A DNA stretch of 64,000 nucleotides from Chitinophaga sp. Ak27 (lineage in GTDB: Bacteria; Bacteroidota; Bacteroidia; Chitinophagales; Chitinophagaceae), in assembly GCF_012726295.1 (NCBI RefSeq), contig NZ_JABAOB010000001.1:1054001-1118000 (forward strand), in the 5' to 3' direction. The translations under genes were made by a program, and so were the position numbers. Within the stretch, counting starts at the first letter, position 1. Each line of letters starts with the position of its first letter. Under the pieces are notes generated by a model that saw only the letters and a program-made list of their open reading frames with translations, made no database searches and was not told where the DNA came from. Of this stretch, positions 1-9,500 are shown piece after piece.

Positions 1-608
1 TTAAATGTCGTATCAGCCAATACCTTACCGGTACCCGATTGCAGGGATACAGTAATCTTTCCCGTATAGCCTTTTACGTTATTCGCGAAAAAAGACAGCC
101 GGTAAGATTCCCCCCGGGTAATATTCATACCCCAGAATCCTTCATTAACCAAGGAAGGATAATTGCGTGTATCCGTACCTGTTACCATCACCTGTAATGC
201 ATTCGGCGTAGCTTTGTACAATGGATGGTCTGTGGCCAGTGACAGCTGCAGGCCTTTGTTTTCAATATGCCACGCCGGCCATTGGCTATGAACGGGCCAT
301 TCCATTTTCCAGTCAGACGGCTGCCCGAGCATAAAATGGGGCTTTGCCGGGAAAGGCTGTAACCAACCGTTTTCCAGGCGGGTACCGGCAGGGATTACAT
401 GATCTTCGAAGCCACGGTTTTGCACCATTTCTGCATACAGCCCGCCTTCTCCGGCATGGCTGATTTCTTCGAAGAAAATACCATGCAGGGTGGCAGGCAC
501 CGTAGCGCCCTTTACCGTTGTATTCACGTGGATATCAGCCCTGGATTGGGCTATAGTATGGTAATAACCCATCAGCAATCCGATGGCGGCCAGATAACCC
601 TGTTTCAT
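1..608 (-). CDS. GH51 alpha-L-arabinofuranosidase, N-terminal part (runs off the window)
   Basis: The reading frame starts at ATG 608 and stays open to the window edge (202 codons), so only the N-terminus is present. It opens with a signal peptide (MKQGYLAAIGLLMGYYHTIAQ). At about residues 43-68 comes GIFFEEISHAGEGGLYAE followed by MVQNRGFE, the typical N-terminal strand of secreted Bacteroidota GH51 enzymes; the later GH51 at 25898 has the matching GIFFEDINLSADGGIYAEL. A carbohydrate-binding-like beta-sandwich (PSLVNEGFWGMNI and onward) follows. The catalytic barrel lies outside the window. The start is only 12 nt after the GH127 stop, so the two are almost certainly cotranscribed from the operator at 3105. 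The likely role is removal of alpha-L-arabinofuranosyl groups in the periplasm or at the cell surface. The family call is firm; activity cannot be judged without the catalytic part. Confidence 0.88.
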   Translation of the reverse strand, partial: MKQGYLAAIGLLMGYYHTIAQSRADIHVNTTVKGATVPATLHGIFFEEISHAGEGGLYAEMVQNRGFEDHVIPAGTRLENGWLQPFPAKPHFMLGQPSDWKMEWPVHSQWPAWHIENKGLQLSLATDHPLYKATPNALQVMVTGTDTRNYPSLVNEGFWGMNITRGESYRLSFFANNVKGYTGKITVSLQSGTGKVLADTTF

Positions 609-620
609 GCGTTTATCTTA

Positions 621-3035
621 TTATTCTACTATCCATTCGTGAATACCCGACGAATTATCTGCCGGCAGCTGCACTTCCAGCTTTAGGGCGTTGGTAGTTA
701 CCGGTTCGAAGGATACTACATTGTACTTGTCTTTTTCTACCGTGTAGGGTGTGGCATTCTTTACAGGTACCCACTCGCTGCCCTGTTTATAGTAGAGCTT
801 CCAGGCGGTGGGAATGCGGCAGCCACCGAAGGGACCATCATCGTACCAATATACTTTAGAACGGCTAATGGTATGAGCACTGTCGAAGTCATACTGCACC
901 CATTCGCTGCTGCCTTTAGCGGGCCACCAATGTAAATACAAGGCGCTGTTATCTTTGGAATCCTTGGGTTCGTACTGGTCATTGAGGGCCATGAGCATGC
1001 GCCGGTTCTTTACCGACGCGCTGATCTTGCTTTTAGACGCAATGGTAGGTGCAGGCTTAGGACGGGCGGCGGCGGCTTCAAACGGAATCCATACCGTCAT
1101 TTCAGCAGGACCGCGGTTAGCCCAGGAATAATACGGGATAGCCGTTACCGTTTGCTGACTGTTAATCAGTGCATCCGAATTCAGCTGCCGGCTGCTAGAG
1201 CTGCCCGGCATTTGCAGGGTCATTACGCCGTTGAGCAGGTTGGTCTGGAAGACCGGTGTTACAGTAGCATCTTTTGCCACTACGATGTTCTGTACCGTGG
1301 CATCTTTATTATCCGGTCCCTCCAGGCAATACATGATGGGTCCGCGTTCCAGCGCAAAGCGGTACTGATCGTCTTTCACCGGCGTAGCGGCCAGCACCTT
1401 CTTCACGTCCATCGGTAAGTCGATCGTTACCTTGTCTCCTTTTTTCCAGGTGCGTTTAATCACTGCATATCCTTTCTCCACCGTGTAATGGAGCGGCTGA
1501 CCATTCAGCAGGATGGGAATAGTAACTGCGGAGTTATCTTCCTCGAAGTAAAGGTTACCGGGCACCGGGCGGTTTTCTGCCCATCCGGGGATACGTACTT
1601 TCAGGGTAAAGGCCGTAGGTTTCGCCGTGTTGATGGTGATATCATCTTTCCCGTTCCAGGGATAATCTGTTTGCTGTACAATGCCTACTTTACCGGCTTT
1701 CAGCTGTATGGTGGCAGCATCGCCGACAAACAGATTTACGTATAAATCATTGTCTTTCTGTGCGTATACATAACCTGGCATAGAAGGCAGGAAGCGGGTC
1801 ATATTGGAAATACAGCAGGCGCATCCAAACCAGGCGCTGCGCTGGTGCTGCCCCATAGAGGCCAGCGGATTGGGATAAAAAAACCGGTCACCGCTGATGG
1901 ATACCCCGGACAGCAGCCCGTTATACAGAGTACGTTCCAGCACATCTATATATTTGGAGTCGCCGTGAAGCAGGAACATGCGGTTGTTCCAGTACACGTT
2001 GGCAATGGCGGCGCAGGTTTCGGCATAGGCCGACATGTTCGGGAGTTCATACGCAGCCCCGAAAGCTTCGCCGGCGCCGGTGGCGCCAATACCGCCGGTA
2101 ATGTATAATTTCCTGTCTACCACATCTTCCCAGATATCGTCGATGGCAGATAAGTATTTGCGGTCGCCAGTAAGGGCAGCTACATCGGCCATGCCGGTGT
2201 ACATGTAGGCAGCGCGAACGGCATGTCCTACGGCTTCATGCTGATCTACTACTTTCTTGTAGGCCTGGTTGTATTCCTGGCTGTCTTTCGTGCCGGGACC
2301 GCGTACGTCCAGGAAAAATTTGGCCAGGTCGAGGTACGACTTATTGCCGGTAACCCGGTACAGGCGGGTAAGCCCGGTTTCCACGATCTGGTGACCGGGG
2401 AACTTCTCTTCTTTTCCCCATCCAAAATCCTTTACCAGGAGATCAGCATTCCGGATGGCAATATTGAGCAGGGTTCTTTTACCGGTAGCCTCGTAGTGCG
2501 CTACCGCAGCTTCAAACAAGTGGCCGGCGTTGTATAATTCGTGGCTCAGGTCTTCCTCTTTTTCCCAGCGTTTACTACCAATCCAGTCATGAGGTTTAGC
2601 CGCTTTCATGGTGCGGAAAGTATAGAGGTATCCATCCTTTTCCTGGGCGTTGCCAATGATGGTGATCAAGGTATCGAGGTACCGTTCCAGCGCGGGGTTG
2701 GGCTGCGTTTGCAGCCCATAGGAAGCACCTTCAATGACTTTATATAAATCTGTATCATCGAAAGGATACTCAGTGAATTTATCGCCTGGTAATTTGCCGG
2801 CTGCCCGCAGGAAATTATCTATCCTGCCTGTCTTCCTGCACTGTTCCAATGTATACGGGATGGTAACGCTGGCATTGGTCCTTATTTTGGGCGCCCAGAA
2901 ATTATCATTCACCTTTACCTGCGTAAAGGCCACTGGTTTTATCGGATAATCTTTTTGCAGCTGGGCCTGCAACCCTGTGCTGCCTAAAAGTATGCCGGCG
3001 CCGGTCAACGCCATCTTCCCCAAAAATGATTTCAT
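621..3035 (-). CDS. GH127 family beta-L-arabinofuranosidase (DUF1680) with C-terminal sandwich domain
   Basis: 804 residues from the ATG at 3035. A GTG seven codons upstream is possible, but the ATG gives a clean signal peptide (MKSFLGKMALTGAG.. to LQAQ). The alpha/alpha-barrel of the GH127 family carries the expected metal and thiol ligands: E339 and C341 in AYAETCAA, and C405, C407 and C408 in FGCACCIS. In the characterised Bifidobacterium HypBA1, a Glu and three Cys bind zinc and one Cys is the nucleophile. The last ~130 residues (SKISASVKNRR to HEWIVE) look like a discoidin/F5-8C-type sandwich that may bind glycan. The enzyme should cleave beta-L-arabinofuranosides such as those of hydroxyproline-rich proteins or pectin side chains. 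It is followed directly by a GH51 gene and preceded by a predicted AraR operator. Confidence 0.92.
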   Translation of the reverse strand: MKSFLGKMALTGAGILLGSTGLQAQLQKDYPIKPVAFTQVKVNDNFWAPKIRTNASVTIPYTLEQCRKTGRIDNFLRAAGKLPGDKFTEYPFDDTDLYKVIEGASYGLQTQPNPALERYLDTLITIIGNAQEKDGYLYTFRTMKAAKPHDWIGSKRWEKEEDLSHELYNAGHLFEAAVAHYEATGKRTLLNIAIRNADLLVKDFGWGKEEKFPGHQIVETGLTRLYRVTGNKSYLDLAKFFLDVRGPGTKDSQEYNQAYKKVVDQHEAVGHAVRAAYMYTGMADVAALTGDRKYLSAIDDIWEDVVDRKLYITGGIGATGAGEAFGAAYELPNMSAYAETCAAIANVYWNNRMFLLHGDSKYIDVLERTLYNGLLSGVSISGDRFFYPNPLASMGQHQRSAWFGCACCISNMTRFLPSMPGYVYAQKDNDLYVNLFVGDAATIQLKAGKVGIVQQTDYPWNGKDDITINTAKPTAFTLKVRIPGWAENRPVPGNLYFEEDNSAVTIPILLNGQPLHYTVEKGYAVIKRTWKKGDKVTIDLPMDVKKVLAATPVKDDQYRFALERGPIMYCLEGPDNKDATVQNIVVAKDATVTPVFQTNLLNGVMTLQMPGSSSSRQLNSDALINSQQTVTAIPYYSWANRGPAEMTVWIPFEAAAARPKPAPTIASKSKISASVKNRRMLMALNDQYEPKDSKDNSALYLHWWPAKGSSEWVQYDFDSAHTISRSKVYWYDDGPFGGCRIPTAWKLYYKQGSEWVPVKNATPYTVEKDKYNVVSFEPVTTNALKLEVQLPADNSSGIHEWIVE

Positions 3036-3104
3036 ACCTTTTATCTTTATGAACACCTAATATAGAAAATTGGATTTATGGTTGACAAATATGTCTAAAC
3101 ATAT

Positions 3105-3123
3105 AATTGTCAATATGACAAAT
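3105..3123. promoter_or_regulatory. Predicted AraR operator in front of GH127/GH51
   Basis: 19-bp inverted repeat AATTGT-CAATATG-ACAAAT, 70 bp upstream of the GH127 start. The inner TTGTCA-ATA-TGACAA is a perfect 6+3+6 palindrome. The same pattern recurs at five other places in this window, each before an arabinose-related gene, and a Nudix-type regulator is encoded at 28164. Binding by that regulator is inferred. Confidence 0.65.
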
Positions 3124-3203
3124 AAAATTATTCATAAAAAGAAAGGAATACTGCGTAGATATTAACGAGTATTCCCAACATTTTATCTTAGAAGCAGCAA
3201 GTG

Positions 3204-3284
3204 TAAAGCAAAAAGCCTTGAAGCGAATAGCCCGGGCAGATATTTACTCGCGCCGATTATTCGCTTCAATAGCTTTTTGCTTTA
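3204..3284 (-). repeat. Long hairpin element A (3' element of the SusCD operon)
   Basis: Inverted repeat with arms 3204-3229 and 3258-3284 (one indel and one mismatch) around a 28-nt loop. It lies just after the DUF5007 gene stop (3313) in the direction of that gene. The arm core on the minus strand is ATAAAGC-AAAAAGC-TATTGAAGC and the loop holds GCGAGTAAATATCTGC. The arm core and loop motif are shared with elements B (9968) and C (21771). It probably terminates or stabilises the transcript and keeps it apart from the GH127 promoter, but it is far larger than an ordinary terminator. Confidence 0.8.
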
Positions 3285-3312
3285 TGCTTTCGGTTTTCGG
3301 CTCTCTACTCTC

Positions 3313-4272
3313 TTACAGCCTGGTTACATTGGGTAAATGTATAATTACCTCGTAGCTGCCCTCAAACAGTATCTGGAAGCCAAAACGCGGGTTAGCCGAC
3401 CATGCTTTGGGGGCCGCCCCATCCATCTTAATAAACCATGCCGGTATACGGTAGTAAATCAGATAGTTCACATAACCGGGAATCAGTTTGGCGGGATAGG
3501 GAGCAATGGCATAATCTGTAATCAGGGCGGTATCCGTCACAATCACCGGGTTAAACCTTGCATAAGAGGCAAAAGAAGGGCGGTCGCCACGCTTAATCAC
3601 TTCCCCATTTTTGGGGTTGAACAGCTTTCCATTTTTATCCATGATCTTCAGCATCACCTGGGTTCCCTGTGCAGATATGCGCTTCAGCTCCATCGTTCCC
3701 TGGACCGCCCCCGGGAAAGTATTGGTGACTGAATCATAGCCGGGAATAACGGGCACTTCTGTCATCCGGATGTACTCAGGATCGTCGATATGCAGGCGGG
3801 CCAGGTTCTTGTACACTTTGCTGCCATTCACGTTGGTGGCTTTTACATCAAATTCATACACACCATTGGGCAAGTTGGCCGACGGCGCTTTAAACAGGAA
3901 ACCTCCGTTTACCGGGTTAAACTCGAACGGGAGTTCCTGCAGACTATCCTGCTTGGCGCGCAACAGTGCGATGGTGGTATCTGTATCAGGGTCGAACGAC
4001 ATTTTATCTTTGAACACCCATACCGGGTACTTAGTACTAAAAGCTGCCGGCAGCTTCCCTCCTTCCACCGGCCGCATATCTAAGATTTCGAACTTTACCG
4101 GCGGCGTAGAGCCATCGAAAAGAATACCTGGATAACGCGCTGTAATCCCTTTGGGAATAAATATTTCAGGGCTTTTATAACGGATACCATCACTTAAAAA
4201 ACCTTCCTGCACTTTGGTACAACCTGCTACCAGCAATGCCCCGGCCATGATTGCGAATAAGATATATTTCAT
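3313..4272 (-). CDS. DUF5007-type surface lipoprotein
   Basis: 319 residues from the ATG at 4272; an upstream in-frame start would put 36 extra residues before the signal peptide. It begins with a lipoprotein signal (MKYILFAIMAGALLVAGC, lipid Cys18). The body is beta-rich with no catalytic motif I recognise, and it resembles Bacteroidota proteins annotated DUF5007. It is the last gene of the SusC-SusD-fasciclin-DUF5007 unit, the position usually held by SusE/SusF-like surface glycan-binding proteins. A role in holding arabinan-type glycans at the cell surface is therefore plausible, but is inferred from position only. The unit ends in hairpin A. Confidence 0.75.
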   Translation of the reverse strand: MKYILFAIMAGALLVAGCTKVQEGFLSDGIRYKSPEIFIPKGITARYPGILFDGSTPPVKFEILDMRPVEGGKLPAAFSTKYPVWVFKDKMSFDPDTDTTIALLRAKQDSLQELPFEFNPVNGGFLFKAPSANLPNGVYEFDVKATNVNGSKVYKNLARLHIDDPEYIRMTEVPVIPGYDSVTNTFPGAVQGTMELKRISAQGTQVMLKIMDKNGKLFNPKNGEVIKRGDRPSFASYARFNPVIVTDTALITDYAIAPYPAKLIPGYVNYLIYYRIPAWFIKMDGAAPKAWSANPRFGFQILFEGSYEVIIHLPNVTRL

Positions 4273-4285
4273 ACTCGGCTGATTT

Positions 4286-4957
4286 TTAATTTTTTCTGTA
4301 AACGTAAAATCCGTAGTTGGCGTCAGCATCCAACACATGTACCATACCGGTAGCTGTGCGGACTTCCGATGTTTGCACATAGGTGTAAAAATCCGGCGCC
4401 CGGTTTTCTACCCCGGCCGGCACATCTTCATCTGGCTGGCCAAAAATGCGACGGAACTGGATCCTGCTGGTGGTAGAACGAATACCACTGACGTCTATGT
4501 AATACTTCTCCAGGTTGATATAATAATTCCCTTCACCATTCACATTGGTAAAACTTTTCTTCGTATACGTCAATGCTTTCTTGTCTATTACCCCTTTGAA
4601 AATGTGCCGGCGCAGGTAAAATTTAATACTATCGGCAGACAGGCTGTCGAGCGTAAACTTTATATTTTCATTATTGGTGCGCGTTTGCAGGGCAATGGTT
4701 TGTTGTTTGAGAAAAGAATTTACCCCATAGGTAGTGGGAGAGAAAAAAGTTATATCTCCATTGATTTCGTCTTTCATTCCCGCCCGGTCTATCAACAGCA
4801 CTACTGTATCCAGGACCTTACTTTCCCGCAGGAAATCGTAGGTCGACATCTTCCTGATCCTCTCCAAATCGGTACCTCCTTCATTCACGAGGTAGTTATC
4901 TTTTTTACATCCTGCGAGGGCCAGCAGCACCAGGAGTAGCAGGTGAATATATTTCAT
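4286..4957 (-). CDS. Fasciclin-like lipoprotein of the SusCD operon
   Basis: 223 residues with a lipobox at the start (MKYIHLLLLVLLALAGC, Cys17), so probably an outer-membrane lipoprotein. TYDFLRESKVLDTVVLLIDRAG followed by ITFFSPTTYGVNSFL resembles the opening of a FAS1 (fasciclin) domain, in which a DTVV/LI stretch precedes a TFFAPTN-like strand. FAS1 domains mediate adhesion or ligand binding. It lies 21 nt after the SusD stop and 13 nt before the DUF5007 start, so it is cotranscribed with both. It is probably an accessory glycan-binding protein of this SusCD system. The fold assignment is moderate and the function is inferred. Confidence 0.72.
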   Translation of the reverse strand: MKYIHLLLLVLLALAGCKKDNYLVNEGGTDLERIRKMSTYDFLRESKVLDTVVLLIDRAGMKDEINGDITFFSPTTYGVNSFLKQQTIALQTRTNNENIKFTLDSLSADSIKFYLRRHIFKGVIDKKALTYTKKSFTNVNGEGNYYINLEKYYIDVSGIRSTTSRIQFRRIFGQPDEDVPAGVENRAPDFYTYVQTSEVRTATGMVHVLDADANYGFYVYRKN

Positions 4958-4978
4958 GATGAATACTTTTTTAGATGA

Positions 4979-6550
4979 TTAAATTTTACCCGCCCAATAC
5001 TTATTCTGTACCAGCAGTCTGTTATTGTTAAATAATGCAGGATCCAGCGGCAGCAGGAAACCTTCCTGGTTATACCGGGAAGGCGTTAGCCAGGGCACAA
5101 AAGAGCGTTTCATTCTTACATCATCGAAGTACAGTTGTCCTTCCATAAATAATTCGCAGGCGCGTTCCGTCATAATTTCATCCAGCAGGCGGTTGTACGA
5201 CAGTGGCGCTTCGCTTACAAACGTGGCAGAGTCCATTTGCGGCCGGCTACGGCTCTGGCGAAAATCCCTGAGCTGCGAATAAGCCAATCCGAGTTGACCT
5301 TTATAAACCGCAATTTCCATCCTGCTTAGTAACAAGTCGGCATAACGCAGTAAGGTTACGTTGTTGTCCAGGTAAGGATCGGCCTGTTGGTTAGGATTAT
5401 TATAAATCACGTTACTGTACTTCACAAAAACAGGATTGGCGCCATCCGCATCATACAGGAATACCTTCCTACGTATATCCGTATTTGTTACAGTATCTTC
5501 CGGATCAGGTCCCACCTGCACAATCCGTGGAAACAGGTTGTTCACGTAACTGGGGCCAAGGATCAGGTTTGGGTAATCGGTCTTCGCCAGGATAGGCGTT
5601 CTCAGGAACTTAATGGGCATGAGGTTATTTGAGCCTTCATTGTAAGCGTAGCGGGTATATAGTTCAAATAAGCTTTCCCGGCTGTTACTGGTAAATACTT
5701 TGGCATACTGAATACTGTCTATTTTTCCACCGGGGGCTGCCAACCCATATAAGCCACTATTTACAATCGTTTCAATCAGGTCAGAGGCTTTGTTCACATC
5801 GCTCATATCCGGTGTAGCTTCAAATGCAGGACGTTTGATCACGCAGGCACGCCACAGGTATACCTGTGCTTGCAGCGCCATCACGCTGGCTTTGTTGGGC
5901 ACGGTACCACGGGTAGTTTCCACTTCATACGACATATCCAGGCAATTGGCCGCGGAATCCAGGTCGTTCAGGATCTGCTGCACTACCAGGTTTTTGTCGG
6001 TGCGCGCCAATGGCTTGTTGGCAATAGGATTGGGATCCGGCGTGGTTACCAGCGGCACATCCCCAAAAGTGCGCAGCAGCTGGAAGTATACGTAGGAACG
6101 GATAAACAGGGTTTGCCCCGCTATATTTTTGCGTCCTTTTACGGGGTCGTCCTGGAAGGTATTGTCTGGTACCAGTGGAAGTTTTTGCAGCATCAGGTTG
6201 GTTTGGAGGATGGTGCTGTAAAACCTCGACCAGTTCCGGAATACATCGAGATAGTTCATTTCAAACTTGCCCACCTGCAAATTCCAATCGGAGTTAGAGA
6301 AATAGGGGGCGTTTTGAATCACGATATACTCGCTGCCCAGGGTCATATCACCCAGGTTATGAAAGTAATCCTGGTCAAGCAAGTTAGAACGCAGCGATGC
6401 ATAAGCTCCTGCCAGCGCTTTCTTCATGTCATTTTCCGACTTCCAGAATTTTTCCTCGTAGGTGGTATCTTTCGGCTCCTGGTTCAGCATTTTTTTGCAG
6501 GACGATAAAAATGCAGTTGCTATGATGAGTGTAAAGAAGATCCGTTTCAT
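4979..6550 (-). CDS. SusD/RagB outer-membrane glycan-binding lipoprotein
   Basis: 523 residues. The lipoprotein signal ends in ATAFLSSC (Cys18), followed by KKMLNQEPKDTTYEEKFWKSENDMKKAL, the hallmark SusD N-terminus. TPR-like helices follow (IAGQTLFIRSYVYFQLLRTFGDVPLV), and the C-terminal region has MTERACELFMEGQLYFDDVRM, another family signature. SusD proteins form the lid over the SusC channel and present oligosaccharides for import. It starts 19 nt after the SusC stop. The AraR-type operator before SusC suggests an arabinose-containing glycan as substrate. Confidence 0.95.
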   Translation of the reverse strand: MKRIFFTLIIATAFLSSCKKMLNQEPKDTTYEEKFWKSENDMKKALAGAYASLRSNLLDQDYFHNLGDMTLGSEYIVIQNAPYFSNSDWNLQVGKFEMNYLDVFRNWSRFYSTILQTNLMLQKLPLVPDNTFQDDPVKGRKNIAGQTLFIRSYVYFQLLRTFGDVPLVTTPDPNPIANKPLARTDKNLVVQQILNDLDSAANCLDMSYEVETTRGTVPNKASVMALQAQVYLWRACVIKRPAFEATPDMSDVNKASDLIETIVNSGLYGLAAPGGKIDSIQYAKVFTSNSRESLFELYTRYAYNEGSNNLMPIKFLRTPILAKTDYPNLILGPSYVNNLFPRIVQVGPDPEDTVTNTDIRRKVFLYDADGANPVFVKYSNVIYNNPNQQADPYLDNNVTLLRYADLLLSRMEIAVYKGQLGLAYSQLRDFRQSRSRPQMDSATFVSEAPLSYNRLLDEIMTERACELFMEGQLYFDDVRMKRSFVPWLTPSRYNQEGFLLPLDPALFNNNRLLVQNKYWAGKI

Positions 6551-6569
6551 AAAAAGTGTTTAGCTGTGT

Positions 6570-9500
6570 TTAAAATCCTACATCAATGCCCAGGGTGTAT
6601 TTATGCGGGCTCGGATAGCCGACACCGTTATACTCTCCATAGGGGTTTACGTTTTCGGCATCCGGCAACTTTTTCGATGCCTGGAAAATGTATACATTAT
6701 CCATCAGCCCATAGAAGCGCAGCCTGCTCAGGTGCAGCGGCTTCAAAGCTTTCTGGGGAAGTGCATACCCCATAGAAATATTCTTGATGCGGAAATAATC
6801 GCCTTTTTCCAGGAAGAAGGTCTGGTCGGCCCGGTAGTAATAACGGAAAGTACCGATGTCCATTCTCGCATACTCAGCTTTATCGCCTGGTTTGCGCCAG
6901 ATATTCATTTTGGAGAGATCAGACACTGCGTATTTGGAAAACTCGTTACCCGATTGGTCCCAGCCATAACGGCCATAGGTATCTGAGTCATAAAGATTTA
7001 ACACATCTCTTTTAAAAGTGAACGTGCAAAGGAATCCGAAAGTGAAATTCTTCCAGTAAAAGTTCTGCGTAATACCGCCCGTCAGGAAGGGATTAGGATT
7101 ACCATAAGGAATCTTATCTCCTGAAATACCGCCGTTGAAGGCATCTATAATACCATCACCATCCAGGTCGGCGAAAATAAATTCTCCTGCCCGGAAAGGA
7201 TTGTTGGCATTGGGATCGTTCACAGCTCCTACCTGGAATTTCTTACCGGTATATCTATCTGTAGGCACATCATCGTCGGTAGCATATACGCCTAATGTTT
7301 TCAGCAGGTAAAAAGTATTTACCGCTTTTCCGCGTGTAAGGATATGCGTGGTATTAAACAGGTTGCCGAAGGTGATATCGCGGTTGTCGTTTGGCAGGTT
7401 GACCACCAGGTTTTGATTCATGCTTACATTCCACAAAATTTCCCAGCGCAGGGCACTCTTTTCCGGCAGCACATTGCGGAATTGGAAATTGATGTCAATA
7501 CCGGAGTTACGAATCTGCGCACCATTTGTTTTAGCGGTGGCAATACCGGTGGTACTTTGCAGGTTCATATCAATCAACCCTGCTTTACTGTTCTTCACGT
7601 ATACGTCTGCACTGAAATAATATTTTCCGTTCATCAGCTCTGCTTCTATCCCACCGTTCCAGCTGCCTGTTTTCTCCCAGCTGATATCTTTCTGTGCTAC
7701 GCCACCAGAGCCAAATTGCGGGGTAATTGTTACCGCGCCATTATAGGTATTAGGATTCAGGTTACTGCCATTGTACCCGGCCCCGCCAATATTATAGAGG
7801 CTGTATTGCAGGTAATAATCACCGGGCAGGTTACCGAGTACGCCGTAGCTGCCTCTTAATTTCAGCATCGACAACCAACTGGCGTAGCGGCGCATAAAGG
7901 GCTCGTTGCTGATGATCCAGCCGGCGGATACTGCCGGGAAGTAACCCCATTTGTTATTGGGACCGAAGCTGGAAGCAGCATCACCACGCAGGGAAGCCGA
8001 CAGCAGGTAAGTACTTTTATAGTCGTAGTTGACACGGGAAAAGAGCGACAGTATCCCGAAAGCCGAATACGAGGAACTACCATAGAGATAAGGTCCCTGT
8101 GGAAATCCGTTCACTACCTGGATCTGATCGCTGGCGCCGCGATCGCCGCGGGCATAGGTATTCTGGTAGGTACTGTATTGCACCTCCTGTCCTACAATAG
8201 CATTGATGGTATGTTCTTTGGCCTTGCCAAAAACAGCATTCCAGTTCAGGTCGTTGGAGGTAGTATAGCTTTGTTGCAAGCCACTGTTGGAGGAGGCAGA
8301 ATTTCCTAAGTCCGCATTCAGATCACCGGGTACTGATACATCCCGGCGACTCATCACCATAGACACGGAGTTACGGGAGCGGAAAGACAACTGCTTAGAT
8401 AACCGCAGGTTAAACGAGATATCGCCGTTTACCTGGTTATCGATATTGATATCCATATTGCTGCTATATCTGCCCAGTACGCGTTGCAGGCTATTGTCAT
8501 CGGCGGCAAAAAGCGAAGAAGGCATGCTTTGCCCTACGGCGCCCAGCAGGTCGGCACTACCCGACCCACGGCCTCTTTCCATACGGGCCAGGCGGATATT
8601 GGGAATCACTTCCAACGCACCATTTTTAGTCCGTATAGAGGAAGAATAGTTGAGCGTATAGCGTTTGAAACCGGAGGCTTTTACGATACCATCTTCCTTA
8701 TAATAACCGGCAGACAAGCGATAGGTATTATACTCCGTACCCCCGTATACGTTAAGGTCTACATTTCGGATAAAGCCGTTGCGATAAAATAGCCGCTGCC
8801 AGTCGGTAGCCTTATTCAGATCGGGATTGAGGCTATCGGTCATGATCAGACTTCGGTGAATGAGACGGTCCTGGTTACCGGCAAATGCATCGTCGTAGAG
8901 GCGTATCTTTTCCCTACGCTCTGCTGCCCCCACCAGTACGGTACGGAGCTTAGGTATTTCCGTTAGTCCCCCGTAGGTAGAAATACTAAAACGGGGCGAT
9001 CCGGTGCGGGCGCGTTTTGTTTTGATGATAATCACCCCATTAGCACCGCGGGAGCCATATACAGCTGCTGCGGCGGCGTCTTTCAGTACGTCAACGGATT
9101 CAATTTCATTAGGGTTTAAACCCGCAATGTTATTGGTACCGGTTCCCATGTCCGGACCAATCATATCATCGCTGAACTGCGGTACATCGTCAATCACATA
9201 CAGTGGTTTGTTGAGGATTTTGTACTGGTTGTTCTGGTAAGAAGTACCGATGGCCGTGTTACCTCTTACAGAGATGGTGGGTGCGGCGCCGGGTTCGCCG
9301 GTGAAGTTCTGTACGTTTACACCCGACATACGCCCCTGGAGCAGTTGTTCAAAACTACCAGCGGGGATGTTTTCAATGTCTTTTCCCCGTATGCTGGATA
9401 CCGCCGCAGTGGCCTTTCTCCGGTTCACGGTCTGGTAACCGATAACGACCACGTCTTCCAATGCGCCATTCTTTTGTGTTAATACAATGCTGAGATGTGA

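Noticed and set aside
399..3056. Several open frames on the plus strand across GH51 and GH127
   Set aside because: They are antisense shadows of strongly supported genes and have no protein family features.
3081..3098. TTGACAAATATGTC-containing repeat beside the GH127 operator, considered as a second AraR site
   Set aside because: The half-sites are in the wrong order and spacing (GACA-AATA-TGTC) compared with the 6-7-6 layout; it more likely reflects AT-rich promoter sequence.
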